Under the pieces are notes generated by a model. It made no database searches, was not told where the DNA came from, and saw nothing but the letters and a program-made list of their open reading frames with translations. A DNA stretch of 64,000 bases from Ectopseudomonas alcaliphila (GTDB lineage Bacteria; Pseudomonadota; Gammaproteobacteria; Pseudomonadales; Pseudomonadaceae), in the NCBI RefSeq assembly GCF_900101755.1, contig NZ_FNAE01000001.1:1798001-1862000 (forward strand), written 5' to 3'. The position numbers and the translations under genes are program-made. This document shows positions 31,525-44,505 of this stretch, in pieces (position 1 is the stretch's first letter; every line of letters begins with the position of its first letter).

Positions 31525-32793
31525 TCAAACCCCGCCAAACAGCGCACGCAGGATGAAGAAGAAGAAGATCGACAGCGCAGCGCCCACCGGCAGGGTAATC
31601 AGCCAGGACATGAAGATCTTGCCAATCACGCCCAGGTTCAGCGCACCGATACCACGGGCAATACCGACGCCGAGCACGGCGCCGACCAGGGTGTGAGTGG
31701 TGGAAACCGGCAGGCCGATGGCCGAAGCGCCGACCACCGTAGTAGCCGTCGCCAGCTCGGCGGCAAAGCCGCGGCTGGGGGTCAGCTCGGTGATTTCCTT
31801 GCCAATGGTGGCGATCACCTTGTAGCCATAGGTGGCCAGGCCAACCACGATACCCACCGCACCCAGCAACAGTACCCAGGCCGGCAGCGCCGCCTTGGCA
31901 CCGACCATTTCGCCACCGCTCTGGATCACGCCAACGATGGCCGCCAGTGGACCAACGGCATTGGCCACGTCGTTGGAGCCATGAGCGAAGGCCATGGCAC
32001 AGGCAGTGAAGATCATCAGTACGGCGAAGACTTTCTCGACACTGGCGAAGTGGAAGCTCTTGTCGGCCTCCACGTCGACCTTGATGCGACTGAGCAGGGC
32101 GATACCGATAAGCATCACCAGCACGCCGATACCCACCGCGAGCAGGAAGCCCTCGGCAGCACTGAGGTGCAGGCCGACATGCTTGAGGCCCTTGGTCAGG
32201 GTCATGATCGACACCATGAAGCCGGTGAGGAACATGTAGACCGGTACGTAACGCTTGGCGTTGGCGAAGGGGTTCTCAGTGTCGATGATCAGCTTCTGCA
32301 CGCTCATGAATACGCCGAACGCCACCACCCCGGACAGCACCGGCGACACCACCCAACTGGCGACGATCGGACCGACGCCGCCCCAGTTCACCGCGTCCAT
32401 CGACACGCCGACCGCAGCGAAGCCGATTACCGCACCGACGATGGAATGGGTAGTGGAAACCGGCCAGCCCTTGGTCGAGGCCACCATCAGCCAGGTACCC
32501 GCTGCCAGCAGCGCCGACATCATCCCCAGGACCATCAGGTTGGGACTGATAAGCGACGCATCGACGATGCCGCTCTTGATGGTTTCAGTGACCTGGCCAC
32601 CCGCCAGGTAGGCGCCAGCGAACTCGAAGACCATGGCGATCAGGATCGCCTGCTTGATGGTAAGTGCACGCGAGCCAACGGATGTACCCATAGCATTGGC
32701 TACATCGTTGGCCCCAACACCCCAGGCCATGAAAAAACCGAAAAGGCAGGCAAGAACGAGCAGAACCAGCCCGTAGTCCGCAATCAGAGACAT
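31525..32793 (-). CDS. Low-affinity inorganic phosphate transporter (Pit family)
   Basis: 422 residues with about ten membrane helices. The two inverted-repeat family signatures are present: WGVGANDVANAMGTSVGSRAL near residue 25-45 and FAHGSNDVANAVGPLAAIVG near 275, each with a matching PVSTTH segment. It carries metal-phosphate with protons across the inner membrane. It follows the DUF47 gene by 39 bp, so the two form an operon. Confidence 0.93.
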   Translation of the reverse strand: MSLIADYGLVLLVLACLFGFFMAWGVGANDVANAMGTSVGSRALTIKQAILIAMVFEFAGAYLAGGQVTETIKSGIVDASLISPNLMVLGMMSALLAAGTWLMVASTKGWPVSTTHSIVGAVIGFAAVGVSMDAVNWGGVGPIVASWVVSPVLSGVVAFGVFMSVQKLIIDTENPFANAKRYVPVYMFLTGFMVSIMTLTKGLKHVGLHLSAAEGFLLAVGIGVLVMLIGIALLSRIKVDVEADKSFHFASVEKVFAVLMIFTACAMAFAHGSNDVANAVGPLAAIVGVIQSGGEMVGAKAALPAWVLLLGAVGIVVGLATYGYKVIATIGKEITELTPSRGFAAELATATTVVGASAIGLPVSTTHTLVGAVLGVGIARGIGALNLGVIGKIFMSWLITLPVGAALSIFFFFILRALFGGV

Positions 32794-32832
32794 AAATTAG
32801 TTTTCCGTAGATCCCAGAAAGGACACTGGCGC

Positions 32833-33510
32833 TTAGCGCGCCAGCAGTTGTTCCAGTCGGTTGCCCACTCGTTGGGCACGGTCGGCGACATCGCCGACCC
32901 AGTCGATGATCTGATAGAGGAACATCACATCGACCGGGGGAAGGTCCTTCTCCAGCTTGAACAGGTTGCGGCGCACCTCGATCTGCAGGCGGTCGGTATC
33001 GTTTTCGATCGAACCGAGCTCCTCGATCAGGGTTTCCACAAGCACCGCTTCACGGCCGGCGAAACCGGTCTCGAGCAGCTCGTCCAATTCGTTCATTGCC
33101 TTCAGCGCCTGGGCGCTGGCGTCCACGCTGCGCTGCACGTAAGTGCGCATCAGCGGCTGCAGCGGCTGCGGAATAGCCATCTGGCGGCCGAGCATCAGGC
33201 CGGCGATGTCCTTGGCACGGTTGGCGACTTTGTCCTGTACACTGAGCAGCTCAAGCAGGTCCGAACGCGGCACCGGCAGGAACAGGCTCTTGGGCAGGTG
33301 CAGGCGCACGCTTTTCTTCAGCTTGTCGGCCTCGTGCTCCAGCCGGGACATCTCCTGTTGCACCTGTTCTACCTTGGCCCAATCCTCGGCCATTATGGCC
33401 TCGAAGAAGGGAACCAGGTTCGCCGCGCACTCGTGGGCCTTGGCGATATGCTGTTGCATGGGGCCGATGGGTGAACGGCCGAACAGGCTGACAAAGGGAT
33501 TGATAGGCAT
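32833..33510 (-). CDS. DUF47 phosphate-transport accessory protein (PhoU-like)
   Basis: 225 residues, all helical, starting MPINPFVSLFGRSPIGPMQQH. This is the TIGR00153/DUF47 family, a PhoU-like bundle with acidic residues able to bind metal (LEHEADKLKKSV, IENDTDRLQIEV). It is the standard partner of Pit transporters, probably tuning them. It lies just upstream in the same operon. Confidence 0.9.
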   Translation of the reverse strand: MPINPFVSLFGRSPIGPMQQHIAKAHECAANLVPFFEAIMAEDWAKVEQVQQEMSRLEHEADKLKKSVRLHLPKSLFLPVPRSDLLELLSVQDKVANRAKDIAGLMLGRQMAIPQPLQPLMRTYVQRSVDASAQALKAMNELDELLETGFAGREAVLVETLIEELGSIENDTDRLQIEVRRNLFKLEKDLPPVDVMFLYQIIDWVGDVADRAQRVGNRLEQLLAR

Positions 33511-33622
33511 AGGGTAAGCCCCCGTTTTGAGAAGGCCGCAAGTATAGGGACCGGCTTCGTCATTCGCCAGCGCGTGTCATCGGTCTGTCACATTTTCATA
33601 AAAGGCTATCTAGCTCGTCACC

Positions 33623-34987
33623 ATGGTCAAAGAAACTGAAATCAAACTGCGCGCCAGCCGCGCCACCCTGGCAGCCCTGCGCGAACACCCGCTGCTGAAG
33701 AAGCGCAACAAGAGCGGCTGGCAGCGCGGCGAACTGTTCAACCAGTACTACGACACGCCGGACCGTGAACTGGCCGAGGCCAAGGTTGCCCTGCGTCTGC
33801 GCCGTGACGGCGAGCAGTTCATCCAGACCCTGAAAAGCCGCGGGCAGAGCGTGGCCGGCCTGTCCGAACGCAACGAGTGGGACTGGTACCTGAGCAAGGC
33901 CAAGCTCGATCTGAAGAAGCTCGATGACAGTTGCTGGCCGGCCAGCCTGGCCGAGCTGGACAAGAAAACCCTGCAGCCGCTGTTCACCACCGATTTCGTC
34001 CGCGAGAAGGCCGAAATCGCCTGGGGCCGCGGCAAGGCCAAGGTGGTCATCGAAGCCGCGCTGGACCTGGGCAAGGTGATCGCCGGCGAGGGCGAAGAAG
34101 AGATCTGCGAACTGGAGCTGGAGCTGCGCCAGGGTGAACCCGCCGCGCTGCTGGAGCTGGCCTGCGAGCTGGCCGCCGAACTGCCGCTGATGCCCTGCGA
34201 TATCAGCAAGGCCGAGCGCGGCTATCGTCTGTTCGACGCTGGCAGCTACAACCTCAGCCTGCCAGCACCCGAGCTGCAGGGCGAGATGAGCCTGGACGAC
34301 GCTTTCGCCGCACTCGCCTGGCACCTGCTCGGCGCCAGCCAGCGCCTGGCCGAGCAGTATCGCTGGAATGGTCACTGGAGCCTGTTGCAGCAATGGCTGG
34401 AGCAATTGATCGATCTGCGCGCCCTGCTCGCCAGCCTCGGCCAGGCGGCGCCGCGTGCCAGCTCGCGCGAATTGCGTGAAGCACTCGATGCGCTGCTCGA
34501 TGACTGGCGTCCGCGCCTGGCGGCTGGGCAAAACGACGACAGCATGCGGCGTAATGCCCCAGCGCTGTTCGCCGCCGAGCTCGATGGCTGCCGCTGGGGC
34601 CTGCTGTCGCTGAAGCTGTCGCACTGGCTGCTGCTACGCAGCTGGACCACCGAGCGCAACAATCGCGGTAACCGCCAGGGCAACGCCGCGCTGGGTAACT
34701 GGCTGCCGACCCTGCTGAACGAAGAAGGCACTGCCCTGCAACTGCGTCGCTACCAGCAACAGCCGGAAGATCTGGCTGAGCAGATGCCGCGCCTGGAGCG
34801 CCTGCTGGTCTGGCTGCGCCTGGCCCGTGGCGTGCTGGAAGTACCCGAGGTCGACCGTCTGTATGGCGAGCTGAACAAGCTTTACGAACTGGCGCAGTTG
34901 GACCTTGACGACGAGCAGCGCCAATTGCGCGCCACTCAGACGCAGATCGTGAGCAGCCTCAAGGCCTGGAAGGCGTTGGTGAAATAG
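33623..34987 (+). CDS. CYTH-CHAD inorganic triphosphatase
   Basis: 454 residues. The CYTH domain begins with the metal-binding ETEIKLR (ExExK, residues 4-8) and has the catalytic acidic/basic residues in the tunnel pattern (KVALRLRRDGEQFIQTLK, CELELELRQG). The second half is a CHAD helical domain rich in His/Arg that binds polyphosphate. YgiF-like enzymes hydrolyse inorganic triphosphate. Divergent from the Pit operon, so a shared link to phosphate metabolism is likely. Confidence 0.92.
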   Translation: MVKETEIKLRASRATLAALREHPLLKKRNKSGWQRGELFNQYYDTPDRELAEAKVALRLRRDGEQFIQTLKSRGQSVAGLSERNEWDWYLSKAKLDLKKLDDSCWPASLAELDKKTLQPLFTTDFVREKAEIAWGRGKAKVVIEAALDLGKVIAGEGEEEICELELELRQGEPAALLELACELAAELPLMPCDISKAERGYRLFDAGSYNLSLPAPELQGEMSLDDAFAALAWHLLGASQRLAEQYRWNGHWSLLQQWLEQLIDLRALLASLGQAAPRASSRELREALDALLDDWRPRLAAGQNDDSMRRNAPALFAAELDGCRWGLLSLKLSHWLLLRSWTTERNNRGNRQGNAALGNWLPTLLNEEGTALQLRRYQQQPEDLAEQMPRLERLLVWLRLARGVLEVPEVDRLYGELNKLYELAQLDLDDEQRQLRATQTQIVSSLKAWKALVK

Positions 34988-34997
34988 CGCAGAGCTC

Positions 34998-35017
34998 GGT
35001 GCGCACGGCGCACCCTA
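34998..35017. repeat. GGTGCGCACGGCGCACCCTA repeat copy
   Basis: One exact 20-base copy of the repeat also found at 9807-9826, in the convergent gap just before the shared terminator. Confidence 0.7.
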
Positions 35018-35024
35018 CAACATG

Positions 35025-35052
35025 AAAAACGAGCCCCGCGGGGCCCGTTTTT
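35025..35052. terminator. Bidirectional terminator
   Basis: AAAAACGAGCCCC pairs with GGGGCCCGTTTTT with one mismatch. It has a U-run when read from either strand, so it ends both the CYTH-CHAD transcript and the long spu transcript. Confidence 0.88.
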
Positions 35053-35068
35053 GCTTTCAGCCAGAAGC

Positions 35069-35980
35069 TTAGTTGCTGCTGGTGCTGGTGCTGCTGGTGC
35101 TGCTGGTGCTGCGACGGCTGTCGACGACCTGCTGCCAGGACGGGTTGGTGGTCTCGTCCATGGCCTGCTGCATGGCCTTCTTGCGCTTTTCCTCGGCGCG
35201 ATGGGCGAAGAACCAGGCCAGGAAGGTGGCGAACGACACCGCCAGCAGGATCAGGCTGGCCACCGCGTTGATCTCCGGCTTAACCCCCAGTCGTACCGCG
35301 GAGAAGATCTCCATCGGCAGGGTGGTCGAACCCGGACCGGAGACGAAGCTGGCCAGTACCAGATCGTCCAGCGACAGGGCGAAGGACATCATTGCGCCCG
35401 CCGCCAGCGACGGTGCGATCATCGGCACGGTGATCAGGAAGAACACCTTCCACGGCCGCGCTCCCAGGTCCATGGCCGCCTCTTCGATGGACATGTCCAG
35501 CTCACGCAGACGCGACGACACCACCACCGCCACGTAGGCCGAGCAGAACGTGGTGTGGGCGATCCAGATGGTGGTCATGCCGCGCTGCATCGGCCAGCCG
35601 ATCAGCTGCGCCATCAGCACGAACAGCAGCAGCAGGGACAGACCGGTGATCACTTCCGGCATCACCAGCGGCGCGGTGACCAGGCCACCGAACAGGGTAC
35701 GACCCTTGAAGTGGGTGATACGGGTCAGCACGAAGGCCGCCAGGGTGCCCAATGCCACCGCCGCAATGGCGGTGTAGCAGGCGATTTCCAGCGAGCGCAT
35801 CACCGAGTTCATCAGCTGGGTATTGTCCAGCAGGCCGACGTACCACTTCACCGACCAGCCACCCCAGACCGTTACCAGGCGTGAGGCGTTGAACGAGTAG
35901 ATGACCAGGATGACCATCGGCAGATAGATGAACAGCAGACCGACCCAAAGCATGATGTTGGAGAAACTGAAACGCTTCAT
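35069..35980 (-). CDS. spuH: Polyamine ABC permease PotI-like
   Basis: 303 residues with six membrane helices and the EAA loop (SIEEAAMDLGARPWKVFFLITVP). It pairs with SpuG to form the inner-membrane pore of the putrescine/spermidine importer. The start overlaps the spuG stop (ATGA). Oddity: the last ~14 residues are a run of Ser and Thr (RRSTSSTSSTSTSSN) coded by a GCT/GGT trinucleotide repeat near 35070-35112, an extension not expected in PotI. Confidence 0.92.
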   Translation of the reverse strand: MKRFSFSNIMLWVGLLFIYLPMVILVIYSFNASRLVTVWGGWSVKWYVGLLDNTQLMNSVMRSLEIACYTAIAAVALGTLAAFVLTRITHFKGRTLFGGLVTAPLVMPEVITGLSLLLLFVLMAQLIGWPMQRGMTTIWIAHTTFCSAYVAVVVSSRLRELDMSIEEAAMDLGARPWKVFFLITVPMIAPSLAAGAMMSFALSLDDLVLASFVSGPGSTTLPMEIFSAVRLGVKPEINAVASLILLAVSFATFLAWFFAHRAEEKRKKAMQQAMDETTNPSWQQVVDSRRSTSSTSSTSTSSN

Positions 35981-36885
35981 GGGCGGCCCTCCAATTCTTT
36001 GGCTTGGTTACGGTTGAACAGGATGATGGGCACGATCAGGATCGCCAGCATCACCACCGCCAGAGCAGACGCCACCGGCCAGTCGCGGTTGTTGAAGAAC
36101 TCCTGCCACAGCACCTTGCCGATCATCAGGGTCTCCGGGCCACCGAGCAGTTCGGGGATGACGAACTCACCGACCACCGGAATGAACACCAGCATGGAGC
36201 CGGCGATGATGCCGTTCTTCGACAGCGGCACGGTGATCTTCCAGAAGTTGTTGAAATTGCTCGAACCCAGGTCGGAAGCGGCCTCCAGCAGGCTGAGGTC
36301 ATGCTTCACCAGGTTGGCGTAGAGCGGCAGGATCATGAACGGCAGGTACGAATAGACGACGCCGATATAGACCGCAGTGTTGGTGTTGAGAATCTGCAGC
36401 GGCGTATCGATCAGGCCAATGCCCATCAGCAGGCTGTTGAGCAGACCGTTGTTGCCGAGAATGCCCATCCATGCATAGACGCGGATCAGGATCGCAGTCC
36501 AGGTCGGCATCATGATCAGCAGCAGCAGTACGGTCTGGTTTTCTTTCGGCGCACGGGCGATGGCATAGGCCATCGGGTAGCCGATCAACAGGCAGAGCAA
36601 GGTGCTGAAGAAGGCGATCTGCAGCGAACCCAGGTAGGCCGACAGGTACAGGGCATCTTCGCTGAGGAAGATGTAGTTACCGAAATTCAACAGCAGCGTC
36701 AGCTTGTTGTCCGCCCACTGGTAGATTTCCGTATAGGGCGGAATCGCCACGTCGGCTTCGGCGAAGCTGATCTTCAGCACGATGATGAAGGGCAGCAGGA
36801 AGAACAGGAACAACCACAGGAAAGGTATGCCGATAACGGCATGCCGCCCAGTGGGCAGATAGCGCGCCAGTTTGCTCGGTTTCAT
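35977..36885 (-). CDS. spuG: Polyamine ABC permease PotH-like
   Basis: 302 residues from the ATG at 36885 (MKPSKLARYLPTGRHAVIG), overlapping the spuF stop. Six membrane helices and an EAA loop (LLEAASDLGSSNFNNFWKITVP). It partners SpuH in the importer. Confidence 0.93.
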   Translation of the reverse strand: MKPSKLARYLPTGRHAVIGIPFLWLFLFFLLPFIIVLKISFAEADVAIPPYTEIYQWADNKLTLLLNFGNYIFLSEDALYLSAYLGSLQIAFFSTLLCLLIGYPMAYAIARAPKENQTVLLLLIMMPTWTAILIRVYAWMGILGNNGLLNSLLMGIGLIDTPLQILNTNTAVYIGVVYSYLPFMILPLYANLVKHDLSLLEAASDLGSSNFNNFWKITVPLSKNGIIAGSMLVFIPVVGEFVIPELLGGPETLMIGKVLWQEFFNNRDWPVASALAVVMLAILIVPIILFNRNQAKELEGRP

Positions 36886-38036
36886 GATTGCAGTACCACG
36901 CCGCTGTCGTCTTCCCAGTACACCACCACCGGATCGTCCCAGGTCGGGCGCTTGCCGCGGCGCTCGGCGTTGGCGATGAAGCACTGCACGATCTGCCCGG
37001 AAGTGAGCTTGACGTGGTACACCGAGTGGCCGCCGAGGTAGGCGATGTCATGCACATGGCCGCGGCTCCAGTTGTACTCGGGGTGCTCATGGTCGGCCGG
37101 CAGCGCAGTGGCCATCAGCAGTTTTTCCGGGCGCAGGGCGTAGCTGACGGATTTGTTCTCGGCGCGCGTACTGACGCCGTGGCCGATGTAGATCGGCTTG
37201 TCCAGATGCGGGCAGTCGATGATCGCGTGGTCGGCCTCGTCGCTGGTGATCTGGCCGTCGAACAGGTTGACGTTGCCGATGAATTCGCACACCAGGCGGC
37301 TGGTCGGCGTCTCGTAGATATCGATCGGGCTGCCGGTCTGGGCGATCCAGCCCAGGTGCATGATGGCGATGCGCTGGGCCATGGTCATGGCCTCTTCCTG
37401 ATCATGGGTGACCATCACGCAGGTCACGCCGACGCGCTCGATGATCTCCACCAGCTCCAGTTGCATCTGCGAACGCAGCTTCTTGTCCAGCGCGCCCATC
37501 GGCTCGTCGAGCAGCAGCAGCTTGGGGCGTTTGGCCAGGGAGCGGGCCAGGGCCACGCGCTGACGCTGACCACCGGAGAGCTGGTGCGGCTTGCGCTTGG
37601 CGTACTGGGTCATGTGCACCAGCTTGAGCATCTCGGCCACGCGCTCTTCGATCTCGGCCTTGGGCAGCCTGTCCTGCTGCAGGCCGAAGGCGATGTTCTG
37701 CGCCACGGTCATGTGCGGGAACAGCGCATAGGACTGGAACATCATGTTGATCGGCCGCTGGTAGGGCGGCATGTCGGTGATATCGACGCCATCGAGGATG
37801 ATGCGCCCCTCGGTCGGCCGCTCGAAGCCGGCGAGCATGCGCAGCAGGGTCGACTTGCCGGAGCCGGAGCCACCCAGCAGGGCGAAGATCTCGCCCTTGT
37901 TGATGGTCAGCGAGACATCGTCGACGGCCACCGTCTCGTCGAACTTCTTGGTCACCCGATCGATCTTGACCAGCACCTCTTTCGGTGTCTGATCCCCCTC
38001 GAGGGCTTTTTTGTAGGCGCTGGAGGCAACAGCCAT
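36882..38036 (-). CDS. spuF: Polyamine ABC transporter ATPase PotG-like
   Basis: 384 residues. Walker A GGSGSGKS (55-62), signature LSGGQRQRVALARSLAKRP, Walker B LLLLDEPMGALDKKLR, and a C-terminal TOBE-type regulatory domain. It energises uptake of polyamines through SpuG-SpuH. A hairpin separates it from the binding-protein gene upstream. Confidence 0.94.
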   Translation of the reverse strand: MAVASSAYKKALEGDQTPKEVLVKIDRVTKKFDETVAVDDVSLTINKGEIFALLGGSGSGKSTLLRMLAGFERPTEGRIILDGVDITDMPPYQRPINMMFQSYALFPHMTVAQNIAFGLQQDRLPKAEIEERVAEMLKLVHMTQYAKRKPHQLSGGQRQRVALARSLAKRPKLLLLDEPMGALDKKLRSQMQLELVEIIERVGVTCVMVTHDQEEAMTMAQRIAIMHLGWIAQTGSPIDIYETPTSRLVCEFIGNVNLFDGQITSDEADHAIIDCPHLDKPIYIGHGVSTRAENKSVSYALRPEKLLMATALPADHEHPEYNWSRGHVHDIAYLGGHSVYHVKLTSGQIVQCFIANAERRGKRPTWDDPVVVYWEDDSGVVLQS

Positions 38037-38059
38037 TTAGGAAAACTCCCGGAAGATTG

Positions 38060-38082
38060 TGCCCGACCCCTGCGGCCGGGCA
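38060..38082 (-). other. Intercistronic hairpin after the spuE-like gene
   Basis: TGCCCG and CGGGCA arms (6 bases) around an 11-base loop, between a binding-protein gene and spuF. It is a modest hairpin and may protect the 3' end of the upstream mRNA. Confidence 0.45.
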
Positions 38083-38089
38083 GGAACGA

Positions 38090-41602
<3,513 letters not shown>

Positions 41603-41646
41603 TCATGGCACCGCTGACAACTTTCCGTGACTGCGGGCTTTCAGAC

Positions 41647-43014
41647 CTACAGGTCACGCAGAGTCAGATCCAGGCACTTGCGCGCTTTCTCTATCAGTTC
41701 ATCCACTTCCGCCTGGCTGATCACCAGGGGCGGCGCGATGATCATGGTGTCGCCCACGGCGCGCATGATCAGACCGTTATTAAAGCAGTGGCCGCGGCAG
41801 ATCATGCCTACCGCCTTGTCACCCGAATAACGTGTGCGCGTCGCCTTGTCCTGTACCAACTCGATGGCACCGAGCATGCCGACGCCACGCACTTCGCCCA
41901 CCAGCGGGTGATCCGCCAGCTCACGTAGACGACGCTGCAAATACGGTGCCGTTTCTGCTTTCACCCGTTCGACGATGCCCTCTTCCTTGAGAATGCGCAG
42001 GTTCTCCAGGCCTACAGCTGCCGCCACCGGATGACCCGAATAGGTGAAGCCGTGGTTGAAGTCGCCGTGCGCCTCGATCACCTCGAACACCTTGTCGCTG
42101 ACGATCAACCCGCCCATCGGCACGTAGCCGCTGGTAAGGCCCTTGGCGATGGTCATCAGGTCGGGTTTCAAATCGTAGTACTGGCTGCCGAACCATTCGC
42201 CGGTACGGCCGAAACCGCAGATCACTTCATCGGCGACGAAGAGAATGTCGTACTTGCCGAGGATTTCCTTGATGCGCGGCCAGTAGCTGTCCGGCGGGAT
42301 GATCACACCACCCGCGCCCTGAATCGGCTCGGCGATGAAGGCCGCGACATTCTCTTCGCCCAGTTCGAGAATCTTCTTCTCCAGCTGGTCGGCAGCCCAG
42401 ACGCCGAACTCCTCGGGCGATTGCTCGCCGCCCTCACCGAACCAGTAGGGCTGAGGAATATGCGCGATGCCAGGGATCGGCAGGTCGCCCTGCTCGTGCA
42501 TGAATTTCATGCCACCCAAGCTGGCGCCAGCCACGGTGGAGCCGTGATAGCCGTTGTCGCGGCCGATGATGATCTTCTTGTTTGGCTGGCCCTTGCACGC
42601 CCAGTAGTGGCGCACCAAGCGCAGCATGGTGTCGTTGCCCTCCGAGCCCGAACCGGTAAAGAACACGTGGTTCATGCCGGCAGGCGCCAGCTGGGAGATG
42701 GCATGGGCCAGCTCCAGCACCGGCGGGTGGGCGGTCTGGAAGAAGGTGTTGTAGAACGGCAATTGACGCATCTGCGCGCTGGCGGCTTCGACCAGTTCCT
42801 CGCGGCCATAGCCGACGGCCACGCACCACAGGCCGGCCATGCCATCGAGGATCTTGTTGCCCTCGCTGTCCCACAGGTGCACCCCCTTTGCTTCAGTGAT
42901 GATGCGCGGGCCCTTTTCGGCCAGTTGCTTGTAATCACTGAACGGCGCCAGATGGTGGGCCTGGCTCAGGGCCTGCCACTGGGCGGTTTTCGGGTTGTTC
43001 GCTTGCTTGTTCAT
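41647..43014 (-). CDS. spuC: Polyamine:pyruvate transaminase
   Basis: 455 residues from the ATG at 43014 with AAGGTG before it. Class III PLP aminotransferase: FTGSGSEGNDTMLRL (PLP phosphate), DEVICGFGRTGEWFG (Asp to PLP nitrogen), TIAKGLTSGYVPMGG (Schiff-base Lys). In P. aeruginosa SpuC moves the amino group of putrescine or spermidine to pyruvate. Same strand as the transport genes. Confidence 0.93.
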   Translation of the reverse strand: MNKQANNPKTAQWQALSQAHHLAPFSDYKQLAEKGPRIITEAKGVHLWDSEGNKILDGMAGLWCVAVGYGREELVEAASAQMRQLPFYNTFFQTAHPPVLELAHAISQLAPAGMNHVFFTGSGSEGNDTMLRLVRHYWACKGQPNKKIIIGRDNGYHGSTVAGASLGGMKFMHEQGDLPIPGIAHIPQPYWFGEGGEQSPEEFGVWAADQLEKKILELGEENVAAFIAEPIQGAGGVIIPPDSYWPRIKEILGKYDILFVADEVICGFGRTGEWFGSQYYDLKPDLMTIAKGLTSGYVPMGGLIVSDKVFEVIEAHGDFNHGFTYSGHPVAAAVGLENLRILKEEGIVERVKAETAPYLQRRLRELADHPLVGEVRGVGMLGAIELVQDKATRTRYSGDKAVGMICRGHCFNNGLIMRAVGDTMIIAPPLVISQAEVDELIEKARKCLDLTLRDL

Positions 43015-43067
43015 CACAACACCTTGCTAGCACGCAGCGCCATGAGCGCTACGCTGAGATTCGTGGC

Positions 43068-43092
43068 GCCGGCCGCGCCATGCGCGGCCGGC
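43068..43092 (-). other. GC-rich hairpin between spuB and spuC
   Basis: GCCGGCCGCG and CGCGGCCGGC are perfect 10-base arms with a 5-base loop. No U-run follows. It lies between spuB (43105 end) and spuC (43014 start) and may set their relative expression. Confidence 0.6.
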
Positions 43093-43104
43093 AACCCGTT
43101 ACCG

Positions 43105-44463
43105 TTACACCGACAGCAGCAGGAACTCGCGCTCCCAGGAGCTGATCACACGTTTGAAGTTCTCGTGCTCGGCACGCTTGACCGCGACATAGCCACGGAT
43201 GAACTTCTCGCCCAGGTACTTCTCGGCCACCTTGCACACCTCCATCCGCTCCAGTGCGGCTTCGATGGTCAGCGGCAGGCGCAGGTTACGGCGCTCGTAG
43301 CCACGGCCCTTGACCGGCGCACTGGGCTTGATGCCCTCGGCCATGCCGATGTAGCCACAGAGCAACGATGCCGCCAGCACCAGATAGGGGTTGGCATCGG
43401 CACCGGCCAGGCGGTTTTCCACGCGACGATTCTGCGGGCTGGCCTCGGGGACGCGCAGGCCCACGGTGCGGTTCTCCTCGCCCCACTCCACGTTTACCGG
43501 CGCCGAGGTATCGGGCAGGAAACGGCGGAACGAATTGACGTTCGGCGCGAACAGCGGCAACAGCTCGGGGATGTACTTCTGCAGGCCACCGATGTGGTGC
43601 AGGAATAGCTCGCTCATCGTCCCGTCATCATTGGAGAAGATGTTCTTGCCGGTCTTGATATCCACCACGCTCTGGTGGATGTGCATGGCGCTGCCCGGCT
43701 CGTCAGTGATCGGCTTGGCCATGAAGGTCGCCGCCACATCATGCTTGAGCGCGGCCTCGCGCATGGTGCGCTTGAACACGGTGATCTGGTCGGCCAGATG
43801 CAGGGCTTCGCCGTGACGGAAGTTGATTTCCATCTGTGCCGGACCGTCTTCGTGGATCAGGGTGTCGAGATCCAGGTGTTGCAGTTCGCACCAGTCGTAA
43901 ACATCTTCGAACAGCGGGTCGAATTCGTTGGCAGCATCGATGGAGAACGACTGCCGGCCCACTTCTGGACGGCCGGAGCGGCCCATCGGCGCTACCAGCG
44001 GGAAGTCCGGGTCACTGTTGCGCTTGGTCAGGTAGAACTCCATCTCCGGCGCGACGATGGGCTTCCAGCCCTTGTCGGCATACATCTGCAGTACACGCTT
44101 GAGAATGTTGCGCGGCGACAGCTCGATGGGGTTGCCCTGCTTGTCGAAGGTGTCGTGGATCACCATCGCGGTGGGCTCGATGGCCCAGGGCACGAGGAAC
44201 ACGGCATTGGCGTCCGGGCGGCAGAACATGTCGATGTCCGCCTCGTCCAGCAACTCGTAATAGATGTCATCCTCGACGTAGTCGCCGGTCACGGTCTGCA
44301 GCAGCACGCTCTCGGGGAGGCGCATGCCCTTCTCGTCGAGGAACTTGTTGGTCGGCGAGATCTTGCCGCGGGCAATGCCGGTCAGGTCGCTGATCAGGCA
44401 TTCGACTTCGGTGATTTTGCGTTCTTTCAGCCAGCTCGTGAGCTGGTCTAACTTGGTACTCAT
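43105..44463 (-). CDS. spuB: Glutamylpolyamine synthetase (glutamine synthetase fold)
   Basis: 452 residues. Glutamine-synthetase family: ISDLTGIARGK near the start, EMEFYLTKR (metal Glu), DGPAQMEINFRHG, GSAMHIHQS (ATP loop His), NRRVENRLAGADANPYL. It lacks the adenylylation Tyr motif of true GlnA, as expected for the PuuA/Spu enzymes. It should join glutamate to putrescine or longer polyamines with ATP. The next gene in the usual cluster, spuA, is a remnant here. Confidence 0.92.
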   Translation of the reverse strand: MSTKLDQLTSWLKERKITEVECLISDLTGIARGKISPTNKFLDEKGMRLPESVLLQTVTGDYVEDDIYYELLDEADIDMFCRPDANAVFLVPWAIEPTAMVIHDTFDKQGNPIELSPRNILKRVLQMYADKGWKPIVAPEMEFYLTKRNSDPDFPLVAPMGRSGRPEVGRQSFSIDAANEFDPLFEDVYDWCELQHLDLDTLIHEDGPAQMEINFRHGEALHLADQITVFKRTMREAALKHDVAATFMAKPITDEPGSAMHIHQSVVDIKTGKNIFSNDDGTMSELFLHHIGGLQKYIPELLPLFAPNVNSFRRFLPDTSAPVNVEWGEENRTVGLRVPEASPQNRRVENRLAGADANPYLVLAASLLCGYIGMAEGIKPSAPVKGRGYERRNLRLPLTIEAALERMEVCKVAEKYLGEKFIRGYVAVKRAEHENFKRVISSWEREFLLLSV

Positions 44464-44505
44464 AGAGACCTCAGGGTTGTAGAACCAGCTTGAGTTATAG
44501 CGGGT

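Noticed and set aside
31693..33474. Long plus-strand frame (593 codons) opposite the Pit and DUF47 genes
   Set aside because: The product is a His/Asp/Gln-rich shadow without any domain, and it crosses the gap between two real genes.
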